A program made the position numbers and the translations under genes. A stretch of 64,000 nucleotides of DNA from Selenomonas sp. oral taxon 126 (lineage in GTDB: Bacteria > Bacillota > Negativicutes > Selenomonadales > Selenomonadaceae), in the NCBI RefSeq assembly GCF_001683335.1, contig NZ_CP016201.1, positions 2,388,487 through 2,452,486 of the forward strand, in the 5' to 3' direction. Shown in pieces: positions 31,304 to 39,499 of this stretch. The stretch's first letter is position 1. Each line of letters starts with the position of its first letter. The notes under the pieces are model-generated. The model worked only from the letters and a program-made list of their open reading frames with translations. It ran no database searches and was not told where the DNA came from.

Positions 31304-31336
31304 AAGCGCGGGGTGCTGTGCGCCTCGCGCTCTATT
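31304..31336 (+). terminator. Weak intrinsic terminator after the dehydrogenase gene
   Basis: GCGCGGGG / CCTCGCGC stem with one G-U pair, followed by TCTATTT. Confidence 0.4.
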
Positions 31337-31360
31337 TACATAACGAATGGAGCAGATAAG

Positions 31361-32245
31361 ATGAACGAGAAACAGCGCATACGCAAAGCCGTCATTCCCG
31401 CCGCAGGCTATGGAACGCGTTTCCTCCCCGCGACGAAGGCGACGCCGAAGGAAATGCTGCCCATCGTAGATAAGCCGACCATTCAATACATTGTGGAGGA
31501 GGCTCTTGCGAGCGGCATTGAGGACATCCTCATTATCAGCGGTCACGGAAAGCGTGCCATCGAGGATCACTTTGACTCCGCACCTGCGCTCGAACATGAA
31601 TTGGAGCGCAAGGGGAAGACGGAGCTGCTCGACATCGTCCGCGAGACTACGGATGTAAATGTTCACTATGTGCGGCAGAAATATATGCGCGGCCTCGGTG
31701 ACGCCATCCTCTGCGCACGCAGTTTTGTCGGTCATGAGCCGTTTGCCGTCCTCCTTGGTGATGATGTTGTCTACCATCCGCAGCGTTCGGCTCTGGGACA
31801 GCTGATTGATGTCTATGAGGAGACACAGGGTTCTGTGCTGGGATGCCAAATGGTTTCGGATGAGCAGGTGTCGTCGTATGGTATCGTAGCGGGGGAGACA
31901 TTGGAGAATCCACGCCTCATGCGTGTTTCCGACATGGTGGAAAAACCGTCCATCGAGGAGGCGCCGAGCCGTATGGCGGTGCTCGGGCGCTATATCATCA
32001 GCCCGGAGATCTTTGCCATTCTCAGCGAAACGAAGCCGGGCAAGGGCGGGGAGATCCAGCTGACGGATGCGCTCAAGGTGCTGGCGCAGAGAGAAGCCGT
32101 CTATGCCTACGATTTCGAAGGGAAGCGCTACGATCTCGGAGATAAGCTGGGATTTTTGCAGGCGACCGTTGAATTTGCACTGCGCCGCGAAGATCTCGGT
32201 GCGGATTTCAAGGCCTATCTGCAAGATTTTGTAAAGACAATGTGA
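31361..32245 (+). CDS. galU: UTP--glucose-1-phosphate uridylyltransferase
   Basis: The 294-residue GalU makes UDP-glucose for cell-envelope polysaccharides. The nucleotidyltransferase motif VIPAAGYGTRFLPATKATPK followed by EMLPIVDKPTIQYIVEEA is diagnostic, as is the VLLGDDV segment. The ATG at 31361 is chosen over an earlier GTG because the upstream 16 codons lie in the terminator-like hairpin. A DUF445 gene follows 10 bases downstream. Confidence 0.95.
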   Translation: MNEKQRIRKAVIPAAGYGTRFLPATKATPKEMLPIVDKPTIQYIVEEALASGIEDILIISGHGKRAIEDHFDSAPALEHELERKGKTELLDIVRETTDVNVHYVRQKYMRGLGDAILCARSFVGHEPFAVLLGDDVVYHPQRSALGQLIDVYEETQGSVLGCQMVSDEQVSSYGIVAGETLENPRLMRVSDMVEKPSIEEAPSRMAVLGRYIISPEIFAILSETKPGKGGEIQLTDALKVLAQREAVYAYDFEGKRYDLGDKLGFLQATVEFALRREDLGADFKAYLQDFVKTM

Positions 32246-32255
32246 GGCGATCGGC

Positions 32256-33485
32256 TTGCGGAAGGAAAATCAGGCAAATCTTGCGCTTGCGCTGAGTGTC
32301 ATCGGTGCAATCGGGACGGCGGGGCAGGGGAGCTCGCTCGCACTGACAACCATTCATCACGGATTTCTCGCGGCGACAATCGGCGGATTGGCAGATTGGT
32401 TCGCGGTCAAGGCGATCTTCGGACGCCCCCTTGGCATTTCCCATCGGACGGACATCCTTCGCCGCAACCGCGCACGCATCATGGAGTCTCTCGTACGCTT
32501 CTCTGCCGATGATCTGCTCAGCAAAGAGAATATCATGGACGTCGTCGAGCGCGAGAAGATCGGAGCGCTCCTCGTGGAGTATCTGCAGCATCGCGGCGGA
32601 CGTGAACGTCTCATTGAGGCGACGGTGGACATTCTCCGCCATGTCGCCTCGGATGTGGACAGCCGCCATATTGCAAGGGAATTGACGCCATATGTCATTC
32701 AGGCACTGCATGCGCTCCCGTTGGAGGAGAGCTTTGCAGAGCTTCTTGACGTGCTGACAGAAGAGCCCCATGCAGACCGCATTTTCAATATGCTGATCCG
32801 CATGGGGTTGCGTCTCGTACAGACCCAGATCTTTCAGGATATGCTCCATGAGAACATCGCATCCATTCGTACGGAATATGAGCGCGACGGGATGATACGC
32901 GCCTTTGTCCTGTCCTTTTTTGACGATGCCATGATTGCGGAGTGGCTGACCGGACGGTTGGAAGAGATTCTGAGTTCTGCAACTTCGGTGGATGATAGTC
33001 GCCATCGGGATGGTGTTCAGGCTCTGGTCTCCTTTGTGACCGGGCTGCGTGCGAATCCGAAGCTGTATGAGGAACTTCATCGGTACAAGCTCCATGTGAT
33101 CGAACAGCTTGAGATCGAAAATATTCTCACCGATTTCATCGAACAGCGTATAAAGGGCAGCCACCCCTTTTGGGTTCCGTATGTCAAGGAACTCCTCAAT
33201 GAAAAAATAGACATCTTCGTTCATTCGGAGGCGTGGCAGCATCGTGCAGATCGCTGGTTGAAGGATCTCGCGGCCGGAGAGGTGGAGAAGCATCACGAGA
33301 TGATTGCGGACTTTGTGCGGGAGTATCTGAATCAGAAGTCGGATGATGAACTCATCACCTTTGTCGAGGGGAAGGTGCGCACCGACTTGCAGATGATCCG
33401 CATCAATGGCGCGATCGTCGGTGCATTTGTCGGCATGGGGCTGTCGCTTCTTGTGACATTTGCGGAAAGGATGTGGGGGCTATGA
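32256..33485 (+). CDS. DUF445 family membrane-associated protein, first copy
   Basis: The 409-residue protein begins at a TTG with GAGGCGA upstream. The N-terminal TTIHHGFLAATIGGLADWFA followed by VKAIFGRPLG is the DUF445 (YheB-like) signature. A long helical middle part follows, and a C-terminal hydrophobic segment (NGAIVGAFVGMGLSLLVTFA) after a VRTDLQMIRI motif. Both ends are membrane-like with a helical region between. Molecular function of the family is unknown. It overlaps the second DUF445 gene by four bases. Confidence 0.85.
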   Translation: MRKENQANLALALSVIGAIGTAGQGSSLALTTIHHGFLAATIGGLADWFAVKAIFGRPLGISHRTDILRRNRARIMESLVRFSADDLLSKENIMDVVEREKIGALLVEYLQHRGGRERLIEATVDILRHVASDVDSRHIARELTPYVIQALHALPLEESFAELLDVLTEEPHADRIFNMLIRMGLRLVQTQIFQDMLHENIASIRTEYERDGMIRAFVLSFFDDAMIAEWLTGRLEEILSSATSVDDSRHRDGVQALVSFVTGLRANPKLYEELHRYKLHVIEQLEIENILTDFIEQRIKGSHPFWVPYVKELLNEKIDIFVHSEAWQHRADRWLKDLAAGEVEKHHEMIADFVREYLNQKSDDELITFVEGKVRTDLQMIRINGAIVGAFVGMGLSLLVTFAERMWGL

Positions 33486-34771
33486 CGCGCACATGGAACA
33501 AGGCAGATACTGCTCTTTTGAGCTCCTTCCTGTTCTTTCTGCTCTCCCTCGGACTGCATCTGCATTTTCCGCAGACGCTCTGGACGGAGGGGCTGCTCAT
33601 GGTCAGTGAGGCGGCTCTGGTCGGCGGTGTTGCGGATTGGTTTGCCGTCACGGCGCTCTTTCGTAAGCCGCTTGGATTTCCCTATCATACGGCGATCCTG
33701 CCGCGCAGGCGGGACAGTTTTATTCACGCGATTGTCGTCATGGTGCAGAAGGAGTTCTTCTCGCGCCGCAAGATTTTTCGGCACATTGAGAAAATCCATC
33801 TGCTCCCCATGTTACAGAAATTTTTACATAAAAAAAGGACGGAGGAGCAGCTAACTGGCACCGTCATGCACTTTATCCGTGCATCATTCCTGCGAAAGAA
33901 CAATAAGAAGGCGATTGCTTATTTATCGGAACGCTTCAAGGCTTTGATTCTGCGCGAAGACCCGTCGGAGCTGATGCAGCGATTTGATACGCTGTCTGCA
34001 GAGAATGGATGGGATCGGCAGGCGCTCTCGCGGATTGCACAACTTCTCGCACGAGAGGTATCTGCGGAGGAAACGCGTCACTCAATTCGGGAGACGCTCG
34101 CAGAGCTGGAGCGCGAGAAACTCGGAGATGGCTTCTTGTCCCGTCTGCTTGAGGTGACGAATACGGTCAATCTCGACGAGGGGGCAGAACTGATTCAGCG
34201 GCATACCTGCAATGTTCTGAATGAACTCGGGCGAGAAGGCTCCCCCCTGCAGGAAAATGCCGTGGCGCTCCTGCACGACTGCCTGTCAGACATGCGCCAG
34301 GATGAGGAGCTGCTGCATCTCGCGCGTGAATTACAGGAGCGCCTTGCGCAGGAGCTTCCGATTGATGAGACACTCGCGCGGCTCTTTCAGGGGATGCGCA
34401 GGCACTTCCAAATGGATTTGAAGCGGGAAGTCGATCCGATTGAGGAGCATATGCCTGCATTCTATATGCAGCTGCAGAACATCCTTCATCTCGAATATCA
34501 GCACATGCTCTTTCTCGTTGAGGAGCGTCCGGAACTGCAAAAGATCATTGCAAAGGTTCTCTATGACCTCTTGGCGCGATCCGCGTTGCATGCGCAGACC
34601 CTCGTCGGTGTCATTGTCGGCAACGTGCTGTCTCGTCTCACAGACGAAGAGCTCAATCATCTCATCTACGACAAGGTGGAACAGGATCTCCTGTGGATTC
34701 GCGTCAACGGTTCTCTCGTGGGCGGATGTATCGGACTTTTGCTCTTTGTCTGCATGAATATCTTTAGATGA
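33482..34771 (+). CDS. DUF445 family membrane-associated protein, second copy
   Basis: The 429-residue protein is a paralogue of the preceding gene. It has SEAALVGGVADWFAVTALFR and KPLGFPYHTAILPRRRDSFI near the N-terminus and VEQDLLWIRVNGSLVGGCIG at the C-terminal membrane segment, the same layout as the first copy. The start ATG overlaps the first gene's stop. Its 3' end overlaps the convergent Rrf2 gene by eight bases. The tandem pair suggests a hetero-oligomer, but this is inference. Confidence 0.85.
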   Translation: MTRTWNKADTALLSSFLFFLLSLGLHLHFPQTLWTEGLLMVSEAALVGGVADWFAVTALFRKPLGFPYHTAILPRRRDSFIHAIVVMVQKEFFSRRKIFRHIEKIHLLPMLQKFLHKKRTEEQLTGTVMHFIRASFLRKNNKKAIAYLSERFKALILREDPSELMQRFDTLSAENGWDRQALSRIAQLLAREVSAEETRHSIRETLAELEREKLGDGFLSRLLEVTNTVNLDEGAELIQRHTCNVLNELGREGSPLQENAVALLHDCLSDMRQDEELLHLARELQERLAQELPIDETLARLFQGMRRHFQMDLKREVDPIEEHMPAFYMQLQNILHLEYQHMLFLVEERPELQKIIAKVLYDLLARSALHAQTLVGVIVGNVLSRLTDEELNHLIYDKVEQDLLWIRVNGSLVGGCIGLLLFVCMNIFR

Positions 34772-35207
34772 AGTACATGAGATTCTCGTTGCTCTCCTCA
34801 TGATTCAGTGCCGTGAGGAGCGCCTCCAGTGTAATCGCATTCAGCGTCTCGAATATACTCTTGTCCAGCACATCAAATACTTCGCGCGAGAGGATGTGGT
34901 TGAGCTGATCCATCTTCTCCGAGGCTGTTCCCGTCTTTTCGATCAGCGAGATTTCGATGGAGGAGAGAATGTCGTATGCTGTGATATCGCGCGGATGACG
35001 GGAGAGCTGATAGCCCCCCTGAGATCCCTTGATCGAGTTGACGAGCTTGCTGCGCTTGAGTAGGGAAAAGACCTGCTCAAGGTAGATCTTCGAGATGCCT
35101 AGATGTTCCGATATACTGATGATCGTAATAGGGGAGGAGGCATCGTAGCTTCGTGCGAGAAATACCATGGCCGCGATTCCGTAACGCCCTTTTGCAGAGA
35201 TTTTCAT
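34764..35207 (-). CDS. Rrf2 family transcriptional regulator without Fe-S cysteines
   Basis: The 147-residue protein has the Rrf2 winged-helix N-terminus: MKISAKGRYGIAAMVFLARS, ISEHLGISKIYLEQVFSLLK and SIKGSQGGYQLSRHPRDITA. It contains no cysteine at all, so it cannot bind an IscR/NsrR-type cluster and is closer in this respect to CymR-type regulators. No sulfur or Fe-S genes are adjacent. The divergent gene encodes a carboxyltransferase that it might regulate; this is speculative. Confidence 0.88.
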   Translation of the reverse strand: MKISAKGRYGIAAMVFLARSYDASSPITIISISEHLGISKIYLEQVFSLLKRSKLVNSIKGSQGGYQLSRHPRDITAYDILSSIEISLIEKTGTASEKMDQLNHILSREVFDVLDKSIFETLNAITLEALLTALNHEESNENLMYFI

Positions 35208-35276
35208 ATATGCATCTTCTTTCAGAAAAACATAGTTTTTATAGCAATATAATATGTTAAAAATAGAGAAATGTCA

Positions 35277-35290
35277 ATATCAGTGCTTCC
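35277..35290. repeat. Solo inverted-repeat end like the right end of the 39.3-kb MITE
   Basis: ATATCAGTGCTTCC followed by TAA matches the right end of the element ending at 39496. No left partner is seen. It lies in the 236-base gap between the Rrf2 and carboxyltransferase genes. Confidence 0.45.
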
Positions 35291-35356
35291 TAAAGTAGTA
35301 TGGCCTCACGTTCAAATAAAATTTGTAGGAAAATATGTGAATTTTATAACTTGTCA

Positions 35357-35385
35357 TTGACAATAACGCAATTTGAATCTATAAT
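35357..35385 (+). promoter_or_regulatory. Consensus sigma-70 promoter of the carboxyltransferase gene
   Basis: A perfect TTGACA and a perfect TATAAT are 17 bases apart. This is the strongest promoter seen in the window and predicts high expression. Confidence 0.8.
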
Positions 35386-35443
35386 TTAGATGTTGGGTTA
35401 TATAACTTTTGATTATACTTTTAATCAAGGAGAGTGTTCTTTT

Positions 35444-36832
35444 ATGGCAAAGAATCCGGTCAAAATCACTGAGACTGTCCTCCGTGACGGCCACCAGTCA
35501 CTGTTGGCAACCCGCATGAGAATTTCGGACATGCTTCCGCAGCTCGCGGCACTTGATGCCATTGGCTACAATTCTCTTGAAGCATGGGGCGGTGCTACGT
35601 TTGATAGCTGCCTGCGCTTCCTTGATGAGGATCCGTGGGAGCGCTTGGATATTCTGAAGAAAAATCTCAAGACGCCGATTCAGATGCTTCTCCGTGGTCA
35701 GAACCTGCTCGGCTATAATCACTACTCCAATGATGTGGTAGAGAAGTTCGTTCAGAAGGCATCTGAGCACGGTATCGGTGTATTCCGCATCTTTGATGCA
35801 CTCAACGATATTCGTAACCTCAAAGTCGCGATTGATGCAGCACTCAAGTGCCCTGAGAAACCCCATGTCCAGGGCTGTCTGGTCTATACGATCAGCCCTG
35901 TTCACACGAATGAGAGCTTTGTTGAGCTGGCGGTTGAGCTTGAAAAGATGGGTTGCCATTCCGTCTGCATCAAGGATATGTCAGGACTTCTGAAGCCGTA
36001 TGTGGCAGAGGATCTTGTCAAGAAGCTCAAGGCTGCGGTGCAGATCCCCATTGACCTTCACACGCACTGCACTTCCGGATTCGGTCATGCGACCTATCTG
36101 AAGGCGATTGAGGCCGGTGTTGATATCATTGATACGGCACTTGCGCCCTTCTCAAGCGATACGTCCCAGCCGTGTACGGAGACGATGATTGCAATGCTCG
36201 AGGGCGAGGAGCGCGATACAGGACTCGATCGTCATGCAATGACACCGATCTCCAAGTACTTCCTTGGTGTCAAGCAGGATCTCATTAAGACCTTCAATCT
36301 CAAAGGCTACTTCGATGTGAATCCGAACGTGCTGGACTTCCAGATTCCCGGCGGTATGCTTTCCAATCTTGCGAACCAGCTCAAGGAAGCGGGTATGGAA
36401 GACAAGTATCAGGATCTGCTGGATGAGATGCCGCGCGTTCGCAAGGATGTCGGCTATCCCCCGCTCGTTACGCCGTCCTCGCAGATTGTCGGTACGATGG
36501 CTACCTTTAACGTCATGACTGGTGAGCGTTACAAGATGGTTCCGACCGAGTTCAAGGATCTCGCACGCGGCAAGTTTGGCAAGACGCCGGTTGACATCGA
36601 TCGCAAGTTCCTGACGGATACGCTTGGTATTCCTGCTGACGAGATCATTGATGACTGCTCCATCGAGGATGCAAAGGCCACGACATTTGCAGAGTTCAAA
36701 GAAGAACTCAAGAACAAGGGGTATATCAACCCGTCAGATGAGGATGTTCTCTCCTACGCGCTCTTCCCGCAGGTTGCAGAAGAGTTCTTCCAGAAGCACT
36801 ACAAGCCGATCACGGCCTACGTCAAAGAATAA
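35444..36832 (+). CDS. Carboxyltransferase subunit (oxaloacetate decarboxylase alpha / transcarboxylase 5S type)
   Basis: The 462-residue protein has the carboxyltransferase TIM barrel: ITETVLRDGHQSLLATRMRI (metal-binding Asp), LEAWGGATFDSCLRFLDEDP, LLRGQNLLGYNHYSNDVVEK, and LHTHCTSGFGHATYLKAIEA with the metal-binding His pair. It ends before any biotinyl domain (no MKM motif), so biotin must be carried by a separate protein. Such stand-alone subunits occur in Na+-pumping decarboxylases and in the propionate-forming transcarboxylase of Negativicutes. The start ATG at 35444 has AAGGAGAG upstream. Which of the two enzymes it serves cannot be decided here. Confidence 0.9.
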   Translation: MAKNPVKITETVLRDGHQSLLATRMRISDMLPQLAALDAIGYNSLEAWGGATFDSCLRFLDEDPWERLDILKKNLKTPIQMLLRGQNLLGYNHYSNDVVEKFVQKASEHGIGVFRIFDALNDIRNLKVAIDAALKCPEKPHVQGCLVYTISPVHTNESFVELAVELEKMGCHSVCIKDMSGLLKPYVAEDLVKKLKAAVQIPIDLHTHCTSGFGHATYLKAIEAGVDIIDTALAPFSSDTSQPCTETMIAMLEGEERDTGLDRHAMTPISKYFLGVKQDLIKTFNLKGYFDVNPNVLDFQIPGGMLSNLANQLKEAGMEDKYQDLLDEMPRVRKDVGYPPLVTPSSQIVGTMATFNVMTGERYKMVPTEFKDLARGKFGKTPVDIDRKFLTDTLGIPADEIIDDCSIEDAKATTFAEFKEELKNKGYINPSDEDVLSYALFPQVAEEFFQKHYKPITAYVKE

Positions 36833-36853
36833 TACGTGGACGATTCATCACAG

Positions 36854-36877
36854 CCACCCGCTTGTCGGGTGGTTTTC
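36854..36877 (+). terminator. Intrinsic terminator after the carboxyltransferase gene
   Basis: CCACCCG / CGGGTGG stem followed by TTTT. Confidence 0.8.
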
Positions 36878-36886
36878 TATTGCAAG

Positions 36887-36928
36887 AAAAAAGCCTGTCG
36901 TACGAGCTTTTCGTACAACAGGCTTTTT
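36887..36928 (-). terminator. Terminator of the rplM-rpsI operon
   Basis: AAGCCTGT and ACAGGCTT enclose a CGTACGA/TCGTAC stem. The hairpin is flanked by six A and five T, so it can act in both directions; on the minus strand it ends rpsI. Confidence 0.85.
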
Positions 36929-36943
36929 GCAATAACAGAGATA

Positions 36944-37336
36944 TTAGCGCTTCGAGAACTGGGACGCCTTACGTGCCTTCTTGAGACCGTACTTGCGGCG
37001 CTCCTTCTCACGCGGGTCACGCGTGACGAAGCCTGCCTTCTTGAGGGCAGGGCGCAGCTCTGCATCCATCTCGATGAGTGCGCGCGTGATACCATGACGG
37101 ATTGCACCGGCCTGACCGGATGCACCGCCGCCGGATACGTTGGCAATGACATCGTATTTATCAACCGTCTCGGTCAGGTTGAGCGGCTGACGAACGATCA
37201 GCTCGAGCGTTTTGAGACCGAAGTATTCCGCCATCTCACGACCGTTGATCGTAACCTTGCCGTCGCCGGGAACGAGGCGGACGCGTGCGACCGAGGTCTT
37301 GCGGCGACCTGTGCCGTAATAAGTGACTTGTGCCAT
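36944..37336 (-). CDS. rpsI: Ribosomal protein uS9
   Basis: The 130-residue S9 has the typical start [20 protein letters not shown] and the basic C-terminus [17 protein letters not shown], whose tail reaches the P-site tRNA. It lies 26 bases after rplM in the conserved rplM-rpsI operon. Confidence 0.97.
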   Translation of the reverse strand: MAQVTYYGTGRRKTSVARVRLVPGDGKVTINGREMAEYFGLKTLELIVRQPLNLTETVDKYDVIANVSGGGASGQAGAIRHGITRALIEMDAELRPALKKAGFVTRDPREKERRKYGLKKARKASQFSKR

Positions 37337-37362
37337 CGAACAGATTCCTCCTTTTATGAAAC

Positions 37363-37803
37363 TCAGCGAATATCAAACGCCAGCGGTTCAGGCTTCTGTG
37401 CTGCGTGGGGATGATCCGGACCAACGTAGACGTTGAGCTTACGGAAGATCTGAGCGCCGAGGCTGTTCTTCGGCAGCATGCCCTTGACAGCGTGCTCGAT
37501 GACGCGGGTCGGGAAGCGGCGGAGCATATCGCCGGCGGTCGTAAAGGTCGTGCCGCCCTGATAGCCCGAATGACGGAAGTAGGTCTTGTCCGTCAGCTTC
37601 TTTCCCGTGAATTTCACTTTCTCAGCATTGATGACGATGACATAGTCGCCGGTGTCAACATGCGGTGTGTAGATGGGCTTGTTCTTGCCGCGCAGGACTT
37701 TCGCGATCTCTGCTGCCAGACGTCCGACTGTCTGATTCTCGGCGTCTACAACGTACCACTTGCGTTCAATATCGGCGGCTTTTGCCATAACCGTGGTTTT
37801 CAC
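37363..37803 (-). CDS. rplM: Ribosomal protein uL13
   Basis: The 146-residue L13 begins [20 protein letters not shown] and contains [20 protein letters not shown] and the conserved [17 protein letters not shown]. The frame is open further upstream, but the GTG at 37803 follows AGGGGGG and gives the normal N-terminus. It is cotranscribed with rpsI. Confidence 0.97.
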   Translation of the reverse strand: MKTTVMAKAADIERKWYVVDAENQTVGRLAAEIAKVLRGKNKPIYTPHVDTGDYVIVINAEKVKFTGKKLTDKTYFRHSGYQGGTTFTTAGDMLRRFPTRVIEHAVKGMLPKNSLGAQIFRKLNVYVGPDHPHAAQKPEPLAFDIR

Positions 37804-37908
37804 GTAATTCCCCCCTAGAGAGTAAGAGCATTCAATGATTATGAGTTGATGCAATATCCACTCATGTCTCCGGGGCTAATGGCTACATGAAAAATATCAC
37901 ACGTCGCT

Positions 37909-37937
37909 ATTCTATGAGATTTTGAGCGGAATGTCAA
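37909..37937 (-). promoter_or_regulatory. Consensus promoter of rplM-rpsI
   Basis: On the minus strand TTGACA and TAGAAT are 17 bases apart. The -35 box overlaps the TGA stop codon of the upstream aminotransferase gene. A leader of about 100 bases (37804-37908) follows and might hold a ribosomal-protein autoregulatory structure; I cannot match it to one. Confidence 0.75.
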
Positions 37938-39175
37938 GGCATTTTATCCATTGCGCGCTTGACTTTTTCTGCAATCCCGTGCATTTTTTCACGCGGAACG
38001 GAACACGCCGCAATGCGCACGCCCATCTTGAGCGGTACGGCAAAGATCAGATCCTCGTGGAGGAGGTCGCAGACTGTCTGCGGATCGGCTGCCGGAATGG
38101 CAAGGAAGAAGCCGCCCTTGTAGGGGAGGGCAGGGAGTCCGCACTCCTGTGCCTCTTTCATAAAAATGTCGCCGCGCTCCTGTACCAGACGGTAGAGAGC
38201 ATCGCGCTCCGCTTCGTAGGAGGCATAGGCTGCGCTGTCCTGCTGAATGCGCGTCAGGAGGGTCATCGCACCGCGGTTGATGTTCGACCACGTGGCGCGT
38301 GCTGCGTACTTGCTGATCTCGCCAAACTCGTCGATGACTGCCTTGCTCGCGGAGAGCGCAATGAGTGCGCCGCAGCGCTGTCCGTAGAAGGTATAAGCCT
38401 TGGACATGGAGAAGGCAAAGAGCGTCAGGATGTTTTCGGGCAGATCGGCGAACTTCTGCATGAAGGCGCGTGTTTCATGCTTTTCGCCTGCAAAGTCGAT
38501 GTAGGCGATATCGACGAGCAGATGCACCTTCTTGCCCGTTGCTGCGTGCCTTTTCACACAGTCAAGCACGTGATCCCAGTCCTCTGCAGAGAGGCTATAG
38601 CCCGTCGGGTTGTGCGCCGGCGTGTTGAGAATGATGAGGAGGCTTTCCTGTGTCTTGAAGAGGGCATCGACTGCTACGGCAAATGCCTCATGGTTGAAAT
38701 TGTTCGATTCGTCAAAGAGCCGGAAGTTCGTCACGGAGCAGCCGAGTTCCTGACAGATGACATTGTACGTCCCCCAGAACCAATCCGAGGTGAGCACCTG
38801 ATCGCCCTTTTCCACATAGTTGTCGACGGCTGTGCGCAGGGCACCCGTGCCACCGGCGGTTGCAATCGCGCCGAGGTGGCCTGACGGGCGGTTTCCTGCA
38901 AACGTGATGTCGATTGCCGCCTCCAGATACTCCGGCAGCCCAGAGATCGGTGCATAGGCAATGTAGTCCTCGATGGGCAGTGAACGGAAGACGCGCTCGA
39001 CGGTGGGGAGATGGGCGAGTTTGCCCTCGTCATCCATGACTGCACCGATCGTCGCATTCGTCACACGCTCTGCACCATGTTCTGCGATTGCGGCGCGGCA
39101 TGCCGCATTGGCACCGAAAATCGCGTCCTTCAGTCTCCTCGAAGCCGCGTGGGATGCCGCCATCTGAATTGCCAT
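37934..39175 (-). CDS. Class I aminotransferase (aspartate/aromatic type)
   Basis: The 413-residue PLP enzyme has AIATAGGTGALRTAVDNYVE, the Asn-containing LIILNTPAHNPTGYSLSAED, VDIAYIDFAGEKHETRAFMQ, and SMSKAYTFYGQRCGALIALS with the PLP-binding Lys and nearby Arg. The sequence style is that of TyrB/AspC-like enzymes of anaerobic Firmicutes. It probably transfers amino groups between aromatic or dicarboxylic amino acids and 2-oxoglutarate. Substrate is not deducible. Its stop codon overlaps the rplM promoter. Confidence 0.88.
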   Translation of the reverse strand: MAIQMAASHAASRRLKDAIFGANAACRAAIAEHGAERVTNATIGAVMDDEGKLAHLPTVERVFRSLPIEDYIAYAPISGLPEYLEAAIDITFAGNRPSGHLGAIATAGGTGALRTAVDNYVEKGDQVLTSDWFWGTYNVICQELGCSVTNFRLFDESNNFNHEAFAVAVDALFKTQESLLIILNTPAHNPTGYSLSAEDWDHVLDCVKRHAATGKKVHLLVDIAYIDFAGEKHETRAFMQKFADLPENILTLFAFSMSKAYTFYGQRCGALIALSASKAVIDEFGEISKYAARATWSNINRGAMTLLTRIQQDSAAYASYEAERDALYRLVQERGDIFMKEAQECGLPALPYKGGFFLAIPAADPQTVCDLLHEDLIFAVPLKMGVRIAACSVPREKMHGIAEKVKRAMDKMP

Positions 39176-39201
39176 TGTAAATACGCTCTCCTTTTCGTTT
39201 T

Positions 39202-39259
39202 GAAAGCACGGACACCATGCAGTCCGCCGCGCGGCAGATCTTCATGTATCCGTGCTTTC
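39202..39259 (-). promoter_or_regulatory. Structured leader upstream of the aminotransferase gene
   Basis: An 11-bp perfect inverted repeat (GAAAGCACGGA / TCCGTGCTTTC) closes a region with an internal GCCGCGCGGC palindrome. It ends about 25 bases before the start codon. It is not followed by a T-run on the minus strand, so it is more likely an mRNA structure or operator than a terminator. Confidence 0.4.
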
Positions 39260-39332
39260 TTTAGAATTCATTATGATGATATCGTTTTGTCCCGCTCATG
39301 TCCACAGAATAAGCGGGTGTATACACGTATTC

Positions 39333-39499
39333 TTAGGGAATCGCTGATAAAATGAAGTCCGTCAGATTGGCGCAGATTTTTTCGTCCGAACTAGGAGGCA
39401 AACCTAACGCTGCAAAGGCTATGTGGAGGATTTGCAGGCGTTGTGCGGGCAAAAAAGATGTGCTAAGATGGCGGTGCTGAATTTATCAGTGCTTCCTTA
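39333..39499. mobile_element. MITE-like element of 161 bp with TTA target duplication
   Basis: The element (39336-39496) has imperfect terminal inverted repeats: GGGAATCGCTGATAAA on the left and, reading inward from the right, GGAAGCACTGATAAA. TTA occurs directly on both sides (39333-39335 and 39497-39499), as a 3-bp target duplication. There is no coding sequence. The right TTA is, on the minus strand, the TAA stop of lysC. End sequence and 3-bp duplication suggest mobilisation by an IS5-type transposase, which is an inference. Confidence 0.6.
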
